A stretch of 64,000 nt of DNA, from contig JACMNQ010000035.1 of assembly GCA_014378465.1 (NCBI GenBank), positions 1-64,000 on the forward strand, written 5' to 3'. Source of the DNA: Oligoflexia bacterium (lineage in GTDB: Bacteria; Bdellovibrionota; UBA1018). Below the pieces are notes generated by a model. The model saw only the letters and a program-made list of their open reading frames with translations. It did no database searches and was not told where the DNA came from. The translations under genes were made by a program, and so were the position numbers. Positions 25,472 to 34,196 of the stretch are shown here, piece by piece (the first letter of the stretch is position 1; every line of letters starts with the position of its first letter).

Positions 25472-25750
25472 ATGCGTTTCCAATGGGTATGCCTCCTCAA
25501 TTTAATCCTTCTGCTCGCCTCACCGGTCGCTTTCACCGTGAGCACATCCGCCCACGCCGCCGATGGTCGGCAGAAGGTCATCGATTTTGAAGACGAAGTC
25601 GTCGAAGGCGTGAACAAGCGCCCTCTCGATTCCGTGAGCCAGCTTTCCGAAAGAGATCGCCGCCGCAAGAAACCTCACCTCTACCGCAAGCGCCACTCAT
25701 TCAAGAGTGAGACTGCGCAAACCCTTTCCGAAATCAGGTACGTACAATGA
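25472..25750 (+). CDS. Small exported protein, first gene of Glt-like operon
   Basis: 92 residues: signal peptide about 1-29 (cleavage after AHA), then an acidic patch (DFEDEVVEG), a short conserved-looking motif NKRPLDSVSQLSERDRRRKK and a strongly basic C-terminal half. It has no TM helix after the signal. The ATGA overlap (25747-25750) couples it to the AgmX/PglI-type gene. I do not recognise a named family. The charged, linear character suggests a periplasmic linker or a peptide that binds the envelope complex. Confidence 0.75.
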   Translation: MRFQWVCLLNLILLLASPVAFTVSTSAHAADGRQKVIDFEDEVVEGVNKRPLDSVSQLSERDRRRKKPHLYRKRHSFKSETAQTLSEIRYVQ

Positions 25751-26979
25751 GCCAGTTTGTTGTCACGACCCGCATTGGCGGTCTTCAGAAAAGCCTGGTC
25801 TGGAATGCGAAAGCTCCGCTCGGCCTTGGACATCCATTTCGCTGGGTACTTGAGAAGACCGCAACGGGCTTTCGAGTTCGTGAACTCAGCACTTCCCTGA
25901 ATCAGGTTCAAAAAGCAATTCTTCATGAAGTGAAGATGCCGACCGGTCCGGGCGAGGAGCACAAGGAAGTCACCCTTCGGCTCTCCGACCAGTTCCAGCT
26001 CGACATTCGCTCCGCCTCACATGAAACGAAGTCCGTGCGCCACCTCAAGGTCGTGCATACCGATGATGGTCTTGATATTGAGAACCTGAAATGGTTCAAG
26101 AGCTCGCTCAAATACGCAGTGATGGCAGTTGCCTCCTTCGTCGTGATGACCGCCATCTGGCCGAAACCCAAAGCCACCGACATGGTCCTCATCCCTGAAC
26201 AATTCACGAAGATCGTGCTCTCGCAGCCAATCAAGGCTTCGGCCCAGTCTTCCGGTGGCGCAGCAGCCAAAGCCGGAAACAAGGAAGCTCAAGTCGCCGT
26301 CAAGAAAGTTGAAAACGCCGCGATCGCTCAGGCCTTCCGCGCCAAAGCTCTCAACAGCGCGGTCAGCAGCCTCCTCAAGGGCGGCATGACCAGCCTGCTC
26401 GCTCAGTCCGACCTCGTTCGTGGCCATCAGAACGTCGCGAACGCAGGCAGGATTCTGGATTCAAAATCCAAAGACCTCAGCAACACGGCACTCACGGTCG
26501 GCGATCTCAACACTCCGCAGGTCAAAGTCGCCTCTCTTGGTGGCGATGGCGTCTCCGTCGGTGGCGGCAAGGGCGTCGGATACAAATCCGGCGAACATGC
26601 GGGCGTCGAAGGCCAGGGCAAAGGACACGTGAAGTACTCTCCGATGGTTTCGGGTGATCTGCTCGGCTCTTCCGTTCAGGAAGGTCTGACCAAGGACGAA
26701 GTGGGCGAAGTCATCCACCGTCATCTGAGTGAAATTCGTTATTGCTATGAATCTGCCATGATCCGGTCACCGGATCTTGAAGGAAAGCTGATCGTGGATT
26801 TCGTCATCGGCGGAGTCGGATCAGTGAAGACAACCGCTGTGAAAACATCCACGCTGCCGGACCCTCGTCTCGACGATTGCATCCTGCGCCGATTGGTGAC
26901 TTGGAAATTTCCAAATCCCAAAGGCGGAATCGACGTCGCTGTGAGCTATCCGTTTATCTTTAAAACTCTGGGGAGATGA
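25747..26979 (+). CDS. AgmX/PglI C-terminal domain protein (GltG/GltJ-like)
   Basis: 410 residues: a cytoplasmic N-terminal domain of about 110 residues with beta character (possibly FHA-like, as in PglI/GltG; uncertain), one TM helix at 121-138, a long Ala/Lys/Gly-rich periplasmic linker (with GVSVGGGKGVGY), and from about 312 a TonB-like AgmX/PglI domain (GLTKDEVGEVIHRHLSEIRY..., ending in WKFPNPKGGIDVAVSYPFIF). This type of protein links an ExbBD-type motor across the envelope to outer-membrane parts. The motor partner is probably the channel encoded at 854-2530. Translationally coupled to the gene before. Confidence 0.88.
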   Translation: MSQFVVTTRIGGLQKSLVWNAKAPLGLGHPFRWVLEKTATGFRVRELSTSLNQVQKAILHEVKMPTGPGEEHKEVTLRLSDQFQLDIRSASHETKSVRHLKVVHTDDGLDIENLKWFKSSLKYAVMAVASFVVMTAIWPKPKATDMVLIPEQFTKIVLSQPIKASAQSSGGAAAKAGNKEAQVAVKKVENAAIAQAFRAKALNSAVSSLLKGGMTSLLAQSDLVRGHQNVANAGRILDSKSKDLSNTALTVGDLNTPQVKVASLGGDGVSVGGGKGVGYKSGEHAGVEGQGKGHVKYSPMVSGDLLGSSVQEGLTKDEVGEVIHRHLSEIRYCYESAMIRSPDLEGKLIVDFVIGGVGSVKTTAVKTSTLPDPRLDDCILRRLVTWKFPNPKGGIDVAVSYPFIFKTLGR

Positions 26980-26981
26980 GA

Positions 26982-27794
26982 ATGAAAAACTTTACGATAA
27001 TTGCCTTGGCCTGGCTCGCGCTGTGCGCAGTGACTGCTGAAGCAAAACCGAAGAAATCTGAAGAAAAGCCTGCTCCGGCTCCGAGCGCCACACCCGCAGT
27101 GCCAGTCAACTCCGCGGAACAGGTGGACGTCAACAGCATCAAGGAAAAGTACTGGGCTCGCGGCGACGAATCCGAACTCGGAGTCGTTCAGAACCGACTC
27201 TATTCGAAGTCCCGCAAAGTCGAACTCAGCCTCTTTGGCGGCGTGACGACCAGCGATCCATTCCTCAGCATCAAGAATTACGGCGGCTCCGTCGGTTTTC
27301 ACTTCAGTGAGTACCTGGCTGCCGAAGTCATGGCCTGGAAATACGGCGCCAGCGGTTCGAACGCTCTTGAAGTTCTGCAAGATCCTACCGGCGCCAACTC
27401 CAATGCCAACATCAACAAGCCAAAATCTTTCATCGGTGCAGAAGCCGTTGGAAGCATCTTGTATGGTAAACTCAGTCTCCTCGGCCAGAAGATCATCTAC
27501 TTTGATCTCCATCTCGCCGGCGGCGCCGGAATCACCGCAACTCAAAATGGCAGCTACTTCACCCCTTCAGTCGGCATCGGCCAGCAGGTGTACCTGACCC
27601 AGAAGCTGACCCTCAAGATTGACTATCGCCTTCAGCGTTACAACGAGGAGATCATTGACCGGATCAAGACCTTGAGCCCGTCGTTCAACAAGTCCATCGG
27701 CTCGCGCGTGAACTTCAACAACTCCATCATGATCGGCGTGAGTTACTTCTTCGGTTCCAATCCAGGTGACCAGAAGCCAGGAGATGTGAAATGA
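26982..27794 (+). CDS. Outer-membrane beta-barrel of the Glt-like complex
   Basis: About 270 residues: signal peptide (cleavage after AEA), a Pro/Ala/Lys-rich segment (PKKSEEKPAPAPSATPAV), then a beta-barrel domain of the kind found in myxobacterial and Bdellovibrio motility loci (alternating strands, KVELSLFGGVTTSDPFLS, SIMIGVSYFFG). The start at 26982 is chosen because GGGGAG (26970-26975) sits 6 bases upstream; the in-frame ATG at 26976 would leave no spacing. It overlaps the next gene by 4 bases. It is likely the outer-membrane end of the trans-envelope complex. Confidence 0.82.
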   Translation: MKNFTIIALAWLALCAVTAEAKPKKSEEKPAPAPSATPAVPVNSAEQVDVNSIKEKYWARGDESELGVVQNRLYSKSRKVELSLFGGVTTSDPFLSIKNYGGSVGFHFSEYLAAEVMAWKYGASGSNALEVLQDPTGANSNANINKPKSFIGAEAVGSILYGKLSLLGQKIIYFDLHLAGGAGITATQNGSYFTPSVGIGQQVYLTQKLTLKIDYRLQRYNEEIIDRIKTLSPSFNKSIGSRVNFNNSIMIGVSYFFGSNPGDQKPGDVK

Positions 27795-29635
27795 AAACCT
27801 CAGGGCTTCGCACTGCACTCATTCTGTCTCTCAGCTTCACGGCACTGACAGCTTCGGCCACCTCGGCTCGGGCTGACACTGCTGCCCGATCCTTCGGCTC
27901 CAAAGCCTGCACGGATCAGGAAAAGTGGACTTTCAGTGACGCCATCTCGGGAGAATCTCGTGAAGAGATGAGTTCCTTCCTCACCGGAAAAGTCAGTCCA
28001 GTCCGGGGCTTCGCCGAAGGACTCTCAGTTCGCCGAAGCTACCCTGGAGGCGAAGCTCGACTCTTCGCCGAGTACTGGATCTCACGCGCGCTCTACAAGG
28101 CCAAGCTCTATCACATCGCTTTTGCCGGCTTTTCGAAGATCGTTTCATACGCTCCGGAAGCTGAAATCGTCGGCATTCAGCTCACCGCGATGGATTGCCT
28201 CAACCGAATTCACGAACAGTATCCTGCGATCGCTCTTCCGAAAGCCGGCTACACGAACATCCCACTGCTGTTGAACTTCCCGAACCGGGAACCCGCCTGG
28301 GATTACACGACCAAGTACCTCAAGGTTCAGATGAGCCAGGGCGCTTCGAAGTCGGAGACTCAGGAAGCCGTGAAATTTCTGAAAGGTGCCGGCGCGTACG
28401 AAGAGTACGGCCAGGCCCTTGTCTCCGCGAAACAGAATCAGCACGGTGTCGTCGTGCAGAAGTTGAACGCTTTCTTCGCACGACCGACCGTTCCTGCTTC
28501 TCTCCAGAAGAACCGCGACTATGCCCACCTCGTGCTGGCTCGCTCCCTCTTCACTCTGCAGAAGTTTGAGCTCGGTGCTCTTGAGATCGCCAAGATCAAC
28601 AAGAGCTCCAACGAACTCTCAACCGCTTTGTCGGAACTCTCCTGGAATTACCTGATGGATGACAAACTCACTGAAGCCATCGGCGCAGCCATGAGTCTTC
28701 AGGCGGGAGGACTTCGCAAGACCTTCTCTCCTGAAGCTCCCATGGTCATGGCCATGGCACTCAATGAGCTCTGCCAGTTTCCAGAGTCCATCCGCGCGGT
28801 CTCCCAATTTCGTCGCTCCTATGAGAAATCCTACCGCTGGCTGGGACGCTGGAACAAAGCCCGCGACTTCGCACTTTACAATGAAGCCGTCAAGTTTCTG
28901 CGCAAACAGAGCACCGTGCCTGAACGCGTGGCGACTGAATGGGTGCGGTCACCCGTATTCATCTCCCACCAGGACGAAATCAACCTTCTCTTCACTGAAA
29001 AGAACAGCAGCCAGTCCCTCGGCAAGTCCGGTTCTTCAGAACAGAAGAAGCTCGCGGGCTCAGTCGTGGGAATGGTCACCGCTCTGAAACCGAAAATCCG
29101 CACCGCTCGCTCTCAAATGAAGGCTGGCGACAATCTTCCCCGCTCCCTGCAGCTGGATCTCGCGAGTCTTCGGGATGAAGTCACTCACTTCAAGCGCATT
29201 CGAAGCGCGGCCGGCACCTGGCACATGATTCTTAAAAATCATGACAAAGGCGTGCCGACTCTCGAAAAGAGCCTCGTCGCTCAGGTCGAGAAGCACCTCG
29301 TGAACCGAAGCGAAAGAATGTTTGAGCAGCTCGAGGAGATCGCTGAAAACAATCAGTTGATTGAAGTCGAGATCTACAACGGCGCCAGTCAGGACATCAT
29401 CTGGCAGAACGCTCACCCTGAATACAAGAAGATCGCTCAGCAGATGAACGCCGATGCCAAGGGTCAGTCGGCCGAGAAAGTCTGGAACTGGGGACGAGCT
29501 CCCGCCCAGATGGACCAGGATGACGGCGACCGCGTCGAAGTCTGGGAAGATGAACTGGGATCCTTCAAAGCCAACATGTTTGACAACTGTTCCAGCAAGG
29601 AACGCTACCTCGCAATCAGAAAGAGCTTCCGATGA
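27791..29635 (+). CDS. Exported TPR-like protein of the Glt-like operon
   Basis: 614 residues: signal peptide (hydrophobic 8-24, ARA), then an all-helical protein with degenerate tetratricopeptide features (ARSLFTLQKFELGALEIAKI, ALSELSWNYLMDDKLTEAIG) and a charged, helical C-terminal region. The start ATGA overlaps the beta-barrel gene and its stop overlaps the next start, so it is translationally coupled on both sides. By analogy with GltE (AglT), it may be a periplasmic or outer-membrane-attached scaffold; this is inference. Confidence 0.8.
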   Translation: MKTSGLRTALILSLSFTALTASATSARADTAARSFGSKACTDQEKWTFSDAISGESREEMSSFLTGKVSPVRGFAEGLSVRRSYPGGEARLFAEYWISRALYKAKLYHIAFAGFSKIVSYAPEAEIVGIQLTAMDCLNRIHEQYPAIALPKAGYTNIPLLLNFPNREPAWDYTTKYLKVQMSQGASKSETQEAVKFLKGAGAYEEYGQALVSAKQNQHGVVVQKLNAFFARPTVPASLQKNRDYAHLVLARSLFTLQKFELGALEIAKINKSSNELSTALSELSWNYLMDDKLTEAIGAAMSLQAGGLRKTFSPEAPMVMAMALNELCQFPESIRAVSQFRRSYEKSYRWLGRWNKARDFALYNEAVKFLRKQSTVPERVATEWVRSPVFISHQDEINLLFTEKNSSQSLGKSGSSEQKKLAGSVVGMVTALKPKIRTARSQMKAGDNLPRSLQLDLASLRDEVTHFKRIRSAAGTWHMILKNHDKGVPTLEKSLVAQVEKHLVNRSERMFEQLEEIAENNQLIEVEIYNGASQDIIWQNAHPEYKKIAQQMNADAKGQSAEKVWNWGRAPAQMDQDDGDRVEVWEDELGSFKANMFDNCSSKERYLAIRKSFR

Positions 29636-29925
29636 GCACGAAACACATTCAAGTCATCTGTCATGATCACAACTCCGTCCTCGCGGCATCCTTCGTTCAT
29701 GTGAGCGAAAGCGGAGGCGAACTGGTCGTCAAATCAGAAATGTCTGACCCGGTCTTCGCGATCAAATCCAAGATCTTTCTGGACATCCTCGACGAAACCA
29801 CGGGCCAGTCCATCCACGTGCAGGCCCGTCTGGCTCAAGCCGTCAGGCAGGAGAAACAGTGGACTTATCTGATCCGCTGGACCGCCTGCCCGGCACTCCT
29901 CAAGGGCCTGATTCAGGCTGCCTGA
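29632..29925 (+). CDS. Small cytoplasmic beta-rich protein (PilZ-like?)
   Basis: 97 residues with no signal or TM, and alternating beta-strand pattern (HIQVICHDHNSVLAASFVHV, GELVVKSEM, IFLDILDE, IHVQARLAQAV, WTYLIRW). The strand order is compatible with a PilZ-type barrel, but no RxxxR or DxSxxG motif can be seen, so c-di-GMP binding is not supported. It is coupled by a 4-base overlap to the preceding gene and is the last member of the tightly overlapped set. Confidence 0.65.
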   Translation: MSTKHIQVICHDHNSVLAASFVHVSESGGELVVKSEMSDPVFAIKSKIFLDILDETTGQSIHVQARLAQAVRQEKQWTYLIRWTACPALLKGLIQAA

Positions 29926-30019
29926 GCCCTGGCACTCACCCGAGCCGCAACCCCTTGCACTCTCCCAGCAGGTGCCGGTCCCTGTGGCGGCCGAAGGCTG
30001 GCCGTGCTATGACTGATCC

Positions 30020-30382
30020 ATGGAAAATCCTGGTGAAGGTCACGGAAATGCTGCCGGACGAGCTAAAGAGGGCGTGATTCTGGATGAACACGGCTCCGTC
30101 CTCTATGACGGCTCCGGCGGACCCGCAAATGCCTGGAACTCGGGCGGTCGCTCGAGTACCGCCTATGCAGGCCGCACTCCCATTGCCTGGGGTGGCGGCG
30201 GAATACTTCCGAAAATCATTCTTGCCGTGGTCGTCGGTGCTCTCCTGTTTCTCGGCTTCGGCATCGTCGCGATCGTGCTTGCAGTCATGCTCGTCACTTT
30301 CATCCTGAGAACGCTTTATTTCATGATCACGGGCGCACCCCGCCCGCCGCGATCCAAATTCACTTTCATCGTCAAACGCTGA
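30020..30382 (+). CDS. Small membrane protein
   Basis: 120 residues: a Gly/Ala/Ser-rich cytoplasmic N-terminus (about 60 residues), one long hydrophobic region at about 63-103 that can form two TM helices, and a short basic tail. It lies 94 bases after the Glt-like operon and probably shares its transcript. Ribosome site weak. Family not recognised. Confidence 0.6.
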   Translation: MENPGEGHGNAAGRAKEGVILDEHGSVLYDGSGGPANAWNSGGRSSTAYAGRTPIAWGGGGILPKIILAVVVGALLFLGFGIVAIVLAVMLVTFILRTLYFMITGAPRPPRSKFTFIVKR

Positions 30383-30385
30383 GCC

Positions 30386-30405
30386 AGTCGCCCGGAAGGG
30401 CGGCT
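30386..30405 (+). terminator. Hairpin after the small membrane protein gene
   Basis: AGTCGCCC-GGAA-GGGCGGCT, just 4 bases after the stop codon, has a strong GC stem with a GGAA tetraloop. It is followed by a mixed A/T stretch rather than a T-run, so termination is likely but not certain. Confidence 0.5.
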
Positions 30406-30490
30406 CGAAAGATAATTTAAAGAGTGTTTCGAAGTCGTGGTGGTTTCACAAGAAGCCCGGTCCCTGGAGAAGTGTGAGTCGCGCGACCTG

Positions 30491-30509
30491 AGCGTACACA
30501 GTGTACGCT
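30491..30509. promoter_or_regulatory. Perfect 19-base palindrome
   Basis: AGCGTACAC (30491-30499), A, GTGTACGCT (30501-30509). An outer CTGAG/CTCAG pair adds further dyad symmetry. It lies between the 3' ends of two convergent genes, where no promoter would be expected. It may be an operator-like site for a TetR- or MarR-type dimer, or a cruciform. The rest of the gap 30406-30595 holds no gene. Confidence 0.55.
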
Positions 30510-30595
30510 GACCTCAGAAACATTTTGCTCGGCGACAGTCCTTACCTGGATTCGCACAAAAACACTTTTTCAATTTCCTGGCTGGCATATGCAGC

Positions 30596-31774
30596 TCACG
30601 AATGAGCCTGTTCCAGTCGAACCGCCTCGCGGGCGGGCGTTCGGTAGGCGAGTCCAGCTGCAACGGCGAGGGCGGACCCGAGAAGCAAAGTCGCATTCAA
30701 TCCGATCCAGCCTGCGAACACCCCCGCTCTGAAGTCTCCCAGATCATCTGATACCGAGATCATCAGAAGCGTGACCGCCGCAACTGAACCCATGCTCTCT
30801 CTCGGGATTGAACGCAGCAGCCATTCGTCCCGCACCACCACACTGATGCCATCAAAAAATCCGATCAGGAGTGCGATCGCCAGAATTGCAGTGAGGCCGG
30901 GCGCCGCAATCAGGCCCATCGTCAGAATCCCGATGCCCAGAAGGGAGACGGAAAAAAGTCTGCGGGTATGCTGGGAAATCCACCGAACCGGGAGCCCGAA
31001 AGAGGCGAACATCGCTCCGAACGCGATCATCCCACGGACCGTTCCCATTTCATGCGGGTTGATCCCGTGACGTGCCAGAAGAAAAGGCAGAAGCGCCGAG
31101 GATCCGACGAAGAGCATGACCAGACTGTCTGCCACCCACGCCTTGAATGCCACCGGAGAGTTTCGGAACGACAGCCAACCCGTCCGCAAAGCCTCAAGCC
31201 AGACTGCTTTTGGAATTTCAGGAACGATCACTTCACCCGACTCTTTGATGACTTCCGACTTCATGAGGAGGACGATCGCCGAGAGAGCCAGACAAGCCAC
31301 AGCGATCGCGGGCGCAAGTTCCGTCCGACTGAACAGCAAGGGTCCCAGAAAAAGGGCGGACTGCCAGGAGAAGACATTCCATTTGGCCAGGGAAGCGCTG
31401 GAGCCTCCCCGACTGACCACACCAGAAAGGGTCTTCACATAGAGAATGGAGCGGATCTGACGCAGAAAACTCGTCGCCATCGCAAATGCGAGGAGCGCTC
31501 GCGGGCTGTCACTGAACCCGAAGAACATGAGGGTGGCGAGGAGTGCCAGCGACGACTGCAGAAGAAAGAGCGCGAACCCGGAGCGCCTGAAGAACCGGTC
31601 CACAATGAAACCGCCGAACAGGAGGGAAATGAGATTGGCGATGAAGAATCCCAGTCCCAGGCTCCCCATCGCGAGGTAGGACCCCGTGGTCCGGTAAACC
31701 TGAAAGGACATCCATACCGTCAGAATCTGAAATCCCAGCGCGCCCAACCCCCGGGAAAGGAGAAGGGCGATCAC
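30596..31774 (-). CDS. MFS transporter (EntS-like exporter group)
   Basis: 392 residues with about 12 TM helices and the major facilitator two-half layout; the loop after TM2 has a shortened A-motif-like GGFIVDRFFRR. It resembles the MFS_3 (EntS/enterobactin exporter-like) group by overall sequence feel; substrate unknown. GTG start within a GTGA overlap with the DoxX-like gene. Last gene of the ribA operon, so export or import of a flavin or flavin-related compound is a reasonable guess only. Confidence 0.85.
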   Translation of the reverse strand: MIALLLSRGLGALGFQILTVWMSFQVYRTTGSYLAMGSLGLGFFIANLISLLFGGFIVDRFFRRSGFALFLLQSSLALLATLMFFGFSDSPRALLAFAMATSFLRQIRSILYVKTLSGVVSRGGSSASLAKWNVFSWQSALFLGPLLFSRTELAPAIAVACLALSAIVLLMKSEVIKESGEVIVPEIPKAVWLEALRTGWLSFRNSPVAFKAWVADSLVMLFVGSSALLPFLLARHGINPHEMGTVRGMIAFGAMFASFGLPVRWISQHTRRLFSVSLLGIGILTMGLIAAPGLTAILAIALLIGFFDGISVVVRDEWLLRSIPRESMGSVAAVTLLMISVSDDLGDFRAGVFAGWIGLNATLLLGSALAVAAGLAYRTPAREAVRLEQAHS

Positions 31775-32226
31775 GAAACACGATCCGAGCTCAGCTCCGT
31801 CAACAGCACATGAAGGATCAGAGTGGCGGTGAAATACTGAAAGAGAGATGCCGCTTCAGAATACTGGTGCGAGATTCTGAGTCCCGCGCCCAGGGCGAAG
31901 AAAGTGACTTCACTCAGCAGAAAGCCGACTGCCGCCCAGAAATCAGCCTTCTGCCGTGAACTTCTCAGGCTGAACACGATCGCGAGCACAAGGCTGATTC
32001 CTGAGACGGCTTCGAGCGCCGCGATCCCGTAAAATCCTCCACCCACCCCACCGGGCAAGGATGCGATGATCGTCGTCGCGAACTGTTTGCTGAACCAGTC
32101 GGGCACTCCCCCACCCGCGAACTTTTCGACGGAAGCATGCAGAAAAGTGAAGGCGAGGAGGAGCTTGAAGAGGAGACTGCCCAGATTTTTCTGATTCGAA
32201 GTCAAAGCGGAGGTGAAGTTTTTCAT
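31771..32226 (-). CDS. DoxX-like membrane protein
   Basis: 151 residues with four TM helices. The first has the DoxX-type LLLAFTFLHASVEKF and the second the LEAVSGISLVLAIV pattern. Such proteins are often linked to redox stress or quinone/thiol chemistry. It is coupled at both ends by 4-base overlaps with the RibD-reductase gene upstream and the MFS gene downstream. Confidence 0.75.
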   Translation of the reverse strand: MKNFTSALTSNQKNLGSLLFKLLLAFTFLHASVEKFAGGGVPDWFSKQFATTIIASLPGGVGGGFYGIAALEAVSGISLVLAIVFSLRSSRQKADFWAAVGFLLSEVTFFALGAGLRISHQYSEAASLFQYFTATLILHVLLTELSSDRVS

Positions 32227-32990
32227 GCGGATTCCAGTCTTTTTTTCAGGACGATGAAAGTGTCGCAGCCGGCCTGACTGCGGCGGACCACGTCGAGTGA
32301 CAATGCTTTGGGCAGAGTGCGCAGGAGCTCGATTCGGTGGAGCTTTCCGCCCGTGATCATGGGAGCGATCGAGACGAGGACTTCGTCAAAAAATCCAGTG
32401 GCGAGGAACTGGCGAAGAATTCGAGGGCCTCCTTCGACCAGCAGCCTGAATTTTCCCCCAGCCCGGAGGGAAGGGAGCGAAGAAAGCGCTTTGCGCACGT
32501 TTTTCTCAAAATGAGGTGATTCGAATTCGAGCTCCGTTTCAATCAGTTTGAGGCGACCGCGCTCGTGAAGCATCAGACCCTGAGTTTTTCCGATGACGTA
32601 CGTGTCTCTCGGTCCCTGAGTGAGATCCTGGAGGCAAGCCTCGCGAATTTTCACACTGGACGTCGCCAGGTGAGAAGCGAGCCGACCGCGCGGATCCATG
32701 ATCACACGGGCGGGCTGTTTCGCGATTGCCTGTTCATATCCTTCACGCACCGTCAGCTGAGCGCGGTCATTGAGGTAGGTCGAAACTCCGACTGCGATCG
32801 CATCATAGCGGGTACGAAGCGAATGTGTGAGAGTCCTTTCCTCTTTGCCACTGATCCACTGGGAACTTCCGGAGTCATCACAGAGCTGTCCATCCAGAGT
32901 CTGTGCCCACTTCAGATCCACCGCCAGGGTACGCGCCTCGGATGCATTCATGGGGTAAGAGTTCGTCAGGGCTTCAGTTGCTGAAATCAT
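32223..32990 (-). CDS. RibD C-terminal reductase-domain protein
   Basis: 255 residues of the RibD_C/dihydrofolate-reductase-like fold: DLKWAQTLDGQL near the N-terminus (NADPH/substrate region), an AIAVGVSTYLNDRAQLTVR segment (usual form ...GxxTxxxDdPxLtvR), and RLLVEGGPRILRQFL (conserved EGG motif). It would reduce the ribose of the pyrimidine intermediate in riboflavin synthesis. No deaminase domain is present, so either the deaminase is encoded elsewhere or this enzyme does another NADPH-dependent reduction. It lies 11 bases after ribA on the same strand. Confidence 0.82.
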   Translation of the reverse strand: MISATEALTNSYPMNASEARTLAVDLKWAQTLDGQLCDDSGSSQWISGKEERTLTHSLRTRYDAIAVGVSTYLNDRAQLTVREGYEQAIAKQPARVIMDPRGRLASHLATSSVKIREACLQDLTQGPRDTYVIGKTQGLMLHERGRLKLIETELEFESPHFEKNVRKALSSLPSLRAGGKFRLLVEGGPRILRQFLATGFFDEVLVSIAPMITGGKLHRIELLRTLPKALSLDVVRRSQAGCDTFIVLKKRLESA

Positions 32991-33001
32991 GCGGCCACCT
33001 T

Positions 33002-33631
33002 TCAGCTGGAGAGTGAGTTTCGGAAGGCCACAGTCCCGATCTGATGATTCGTGCGCAGGACTTTCGCTCGCAGATAATTGCGGTTTGCCTCCTTGAGGTA
33101 GACCCCCGTGCCGATTGTTTCGGTCACTTCGATTCCGAGCGCATTGAGCTGGTCGACCTTTTTGGGATTGTTCGTGATCAGGCGGACCCGCGAGACTCCC
33201 AGAGCCTTGAGCATCTGAGCGGCCACGACGTACTCGCGGTCATCTTCCTGAAGGCCCAGAAGGGAGTTGGCTTCGTATGTGTCGTAGCCCCGGTCCTGAA
33301 GCGCGTACGCATCCAGTTTGTTGTAGAGGCCGATGCCGCGACCTTCCTGACGGAGATAGAGCAGGATGCCGCTTTTCTCGGTGAACATGCGTGTGGCTTC
33401 ACTCAATTGGTCCCCGCAATCACAGCGCGCGGATTGAAAGACGTCGCCGGTCAGACACTCAGAATGGATTCGCACCAGAGGTGCGAGATCCGGGTTGATC
33501 TCGCCAAAACTCAGCGCGATATGCTCACCGCGGTCCGCGAGCCCTTCAAAAGTGGCGAATTCAGCGGTTCCGTGGTCCAGCGGGATCTCCACGGCGCGGC
33601 GGATGGTGGCAGTCTTGAGTTGCATTTTCAT
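33002..33631 (-). CDS. ribA: GTP cyclohydrolase II
   Basis: 209 residues. The zinc site C-x10-C-x-C is visible (SECLTGDVFQSARCDCGD), followed by the LRQEGRGIGL motif with the catalytic arginine, the TYEANSLLG segment and NNPKKVDQL near the C-terminus. It opens GTP to the first riboflavin intermediate. The start at 33631 (MKMQL) is chosen because GGGAG lies 9 bases upstream; a longer frame has no ribosome site. There is no RibB domain fused. It heads a four-gene operon ribA, ribD-reductase, doxX, MFS. I see no FMN riboswitch upstream. Confidence 0.93.
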   Translation of the reverse strand: MKMQLKTATIRRAVEIPLDHGTAEFATFEGLADRGEHIALSFGEINPDLAPLVRIHSECLTGDVFQSARCDCGDQLSEATRMFTEKSGILLYLRQEGRGIGLYNKLDAYALQDRGYDTYEANSLLGLQEDDREYVVAAQMLKALGVSRVRLITNNPKKVDQLNALGIEVTETIGTGVYLKEANRNYLRAKVLRTNHQIGTVAFRNSLSS

Positions 33632-33789
33632 CTTCTTCTCCCAAAATAATACAGGGTTTCTGCGGGCTGCCTGAATCGGCAACCTCATCGTGAAAACAGG
33701 TATATGAGAGCACGGGGAAGAGTGCAGCTGAGGGCCGCGAAGAAAAAATGACGGGATTAGATGGGATTGTTATTACCTGACTATTTTAC

Positions 33790-33818
33790 TTGCAAACGAA
33801 CTCAGGCTGGACTATAAA
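33790..33818 (+). promoter_or_regulatory. Sigma-70-type promoter of the small exported protein gene
   Basis: TTGCAA (33790-33795), a 17-base spacer, TATAAA (33813-33818). About 24 bases of leader contain AAGGAG before the ATG at 33849. Confidence 0.7.
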
Positions 33819-33848
33819 CCTCCTCGTTCATCACTCAAGGAGTACCCC

Positions 33849-34196
33849 ATGAAAAAGTCATTGATTGTTACCCTGACTCTGGCTGCAGCCCTGATTTCCG
33901 CCACCTGGATTCCGGGTGCAAACGCATCCGAACCCGTTGGATTTCTCTGCCAGGCGAAATGCGAGATCATTCAGGACAAGACCGATTCATCCGGGCAATC
34001 TGATTTCACTCCGGTGAGATTTTCAAAACTCATCACGTCCATGTACACTTTTGACCGCGATGAAGCGGAATCTTTTCAGCAGCTCCGCGACAAGTGCTCG
34101 GTTGCCGGTGGCCAGCTCGCCGCAAAAACCCTGGCTTCGGCCTGCGAAGAAGCGATTTACACCCCTTACGTGGATCAGCTCGTCAATTTCAACTGA
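33849..34196 (+). CDS. Small exported Cys-containing protein
   Basis: 115 residues. Clear signal peptide (MKKSLIVTLTLAAALISATW..., cleavage near residue 26, ANA). The mature part of about 89 residues has four cysteines (LCQAKCEI, DKCSVA, SACEEA), probably two disulfides. A strong promoter and ribosome site suggest substantial expression. Family not recognised. It abuts the convergent gene at 34197 with no gap. Confidence 0.78.
   Translation: MKKSLIVTLTLAAALISATWIPGANASEPVGFLCQAKCEIIQDKTDSSGQSDFTPVRFSKLITSMYTFDRDEAESFQQLRDKCSVAGGQLAAKTLASACEEAIYTPYVDQLVNFN

Noticed and set aside
30968-31813. 281-residue plus-strand frame opposite the MFS gene
   Set aside because: Highly charged shadow of a membrane protein; no start signal.
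33632-33789. FMN riboswitch upstream of ribA
   Set aside because: None of the conserved RFN-element sequence blocks is visible in the leader.
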